DNA of 64,000 nucleotides from an uncultured Aquimarina sp. (GTDB lineage Bacteria > Bacteroidota > Bacteroidia > Flavobacteriales > Flavobacteriaceae), in the NCBI GenBank assembly GCA_947498775.1, contig CANMLL010000011.1, forward strand, positions 166,185 through 230,184. The letters are read 5' to 3'. The position numbers were made by a program, and so were the translations under genes. The notes under the pieces were generated by a model. The model had not been told where the DNA came from. It worked only from the letters and a program-made list of their open reading frames with translations, and ran no database searches. This document shows, in pieces, positions 63,925 through 64,000 of the stretch. The number at the start of each line of letters is the position of its first letter. The stretch's first letter is position 1.

Positions 63925-64000
63925 GTCGAGTAGGAAGAAGGAATTTCACCTTCCCCCTCTCACAGAACCGTACGTGATAGTCTCCCATCATACGGCTCTT
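63925..64000 (-). mobile_element. Group II intron, 3' end (domains V and VI); rest beyond the window
   Basis: Positions 63998-63965 on the minus strand fold into a textbook 34-nt domain V: an 8-bp stem from GAGCCGTA and TACGGTTC, a CG bulge, a 6-bp stem and a GAGA tetraloop (GATGGGAGACTATC). Domain VI follows, with GAGAGG pairing to CCT-A-CTC, leaving A63931 as the bulged branch-point. The 3' splice site is then near 63923-63925. The exon that follows reads ATTAAACGGTAACG, like the ATACATTAAAC end of the cassette repeats. No reverse transcriptase is visible inside the window. Confidence 0.88.

Overview
The window is low-GC DNA from a member of the Bacteroidota, very probably a marine Flavobacteriaceae of the Aquimarina type. 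The evidence is the gene content: many Cys-lipoproteins, TonB/SusC-type proteins, a LytTR two-component pair with a TPR kinase, EttA beside a small CAL67264-type membrane protein, double-glycine leader peptides, TAnnTTTG promoters and little Shine-Dalgarno use. I saw no rRNA, tRNA or CRISPR array.

Layout. 0-6 kb: a broken four-helix-bundle gene, serC, a LuxC-like acyl-CoA reductase, a divergent 2[4Fe-4S] ferredoxin, a beta-barrel protein and two tandem alpha/beta hydrolases. 6.6-8.3 kb: a GH13 alpha-amylase lipoprotein. 8.5-13.3 kb: a menaquinone cluster, menA - UPF0173 hydrolase - menC - CPBP protease - menE. 13.4-24 kb: M24 and M14 peptidases, two double-glycine leader peptides, a vWA/TapB/lipoprotein operon, and a LytTR regulator and sensor kinase behind an MCC-type carboxyltransferase. 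24-34 kb: a third leader peptide, ettA, a HAD/CAT-like operon, rluE, a cold-shock protein, a TauE permease and a SulP transporter. 35-38.9 kb: hipBA with an array of operators, an EamA permease and an FRG-domain protein. 39-47 kb: lipoproteins, small enzymes, a type I pullulanase, a GNAT pseudogene and a serine hydrolase with TPRs. 47.4-54.9 kb: the most unusual locus (below). 55-61 kb: SDR - ECF42-like sigma factor - YCII operon, and a GH31 glycosidase. 61-64 kb: small unrelated genes, three of them followed by related non-coding repeats, ending in the 3' end of a group II intron.

The strongest candidate for an undescribed system is the gene pair at 47456-54896. The first gene encodes a SusC-like outer-membrane barrel with its carboxypeptidase-like N-terminal domain but no recognisable TonB plug. 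The second, 4 bp downstream, encodes a thioester-type alpha-2-macroglobulin that carries a complete SusC-type plug domain where the protease bait region normally lies. A barrel gated by a protease-sensed plug supplied in trans would be a new kind of device. The split is visible in the sequence; the mechanism is inference.

The window is also rich in small repeats. They include a 160-180 bp element (two copies, one carrying a precisely inserted 28-bp palindrome), that 28-bp palindrome family (three copies), a 95-100 bp structured repeat (two copies), a 162-bp element with perfect 20-bp inverted ends, a terminator split by an inserted element, and cassette-type repeats near the right edge.
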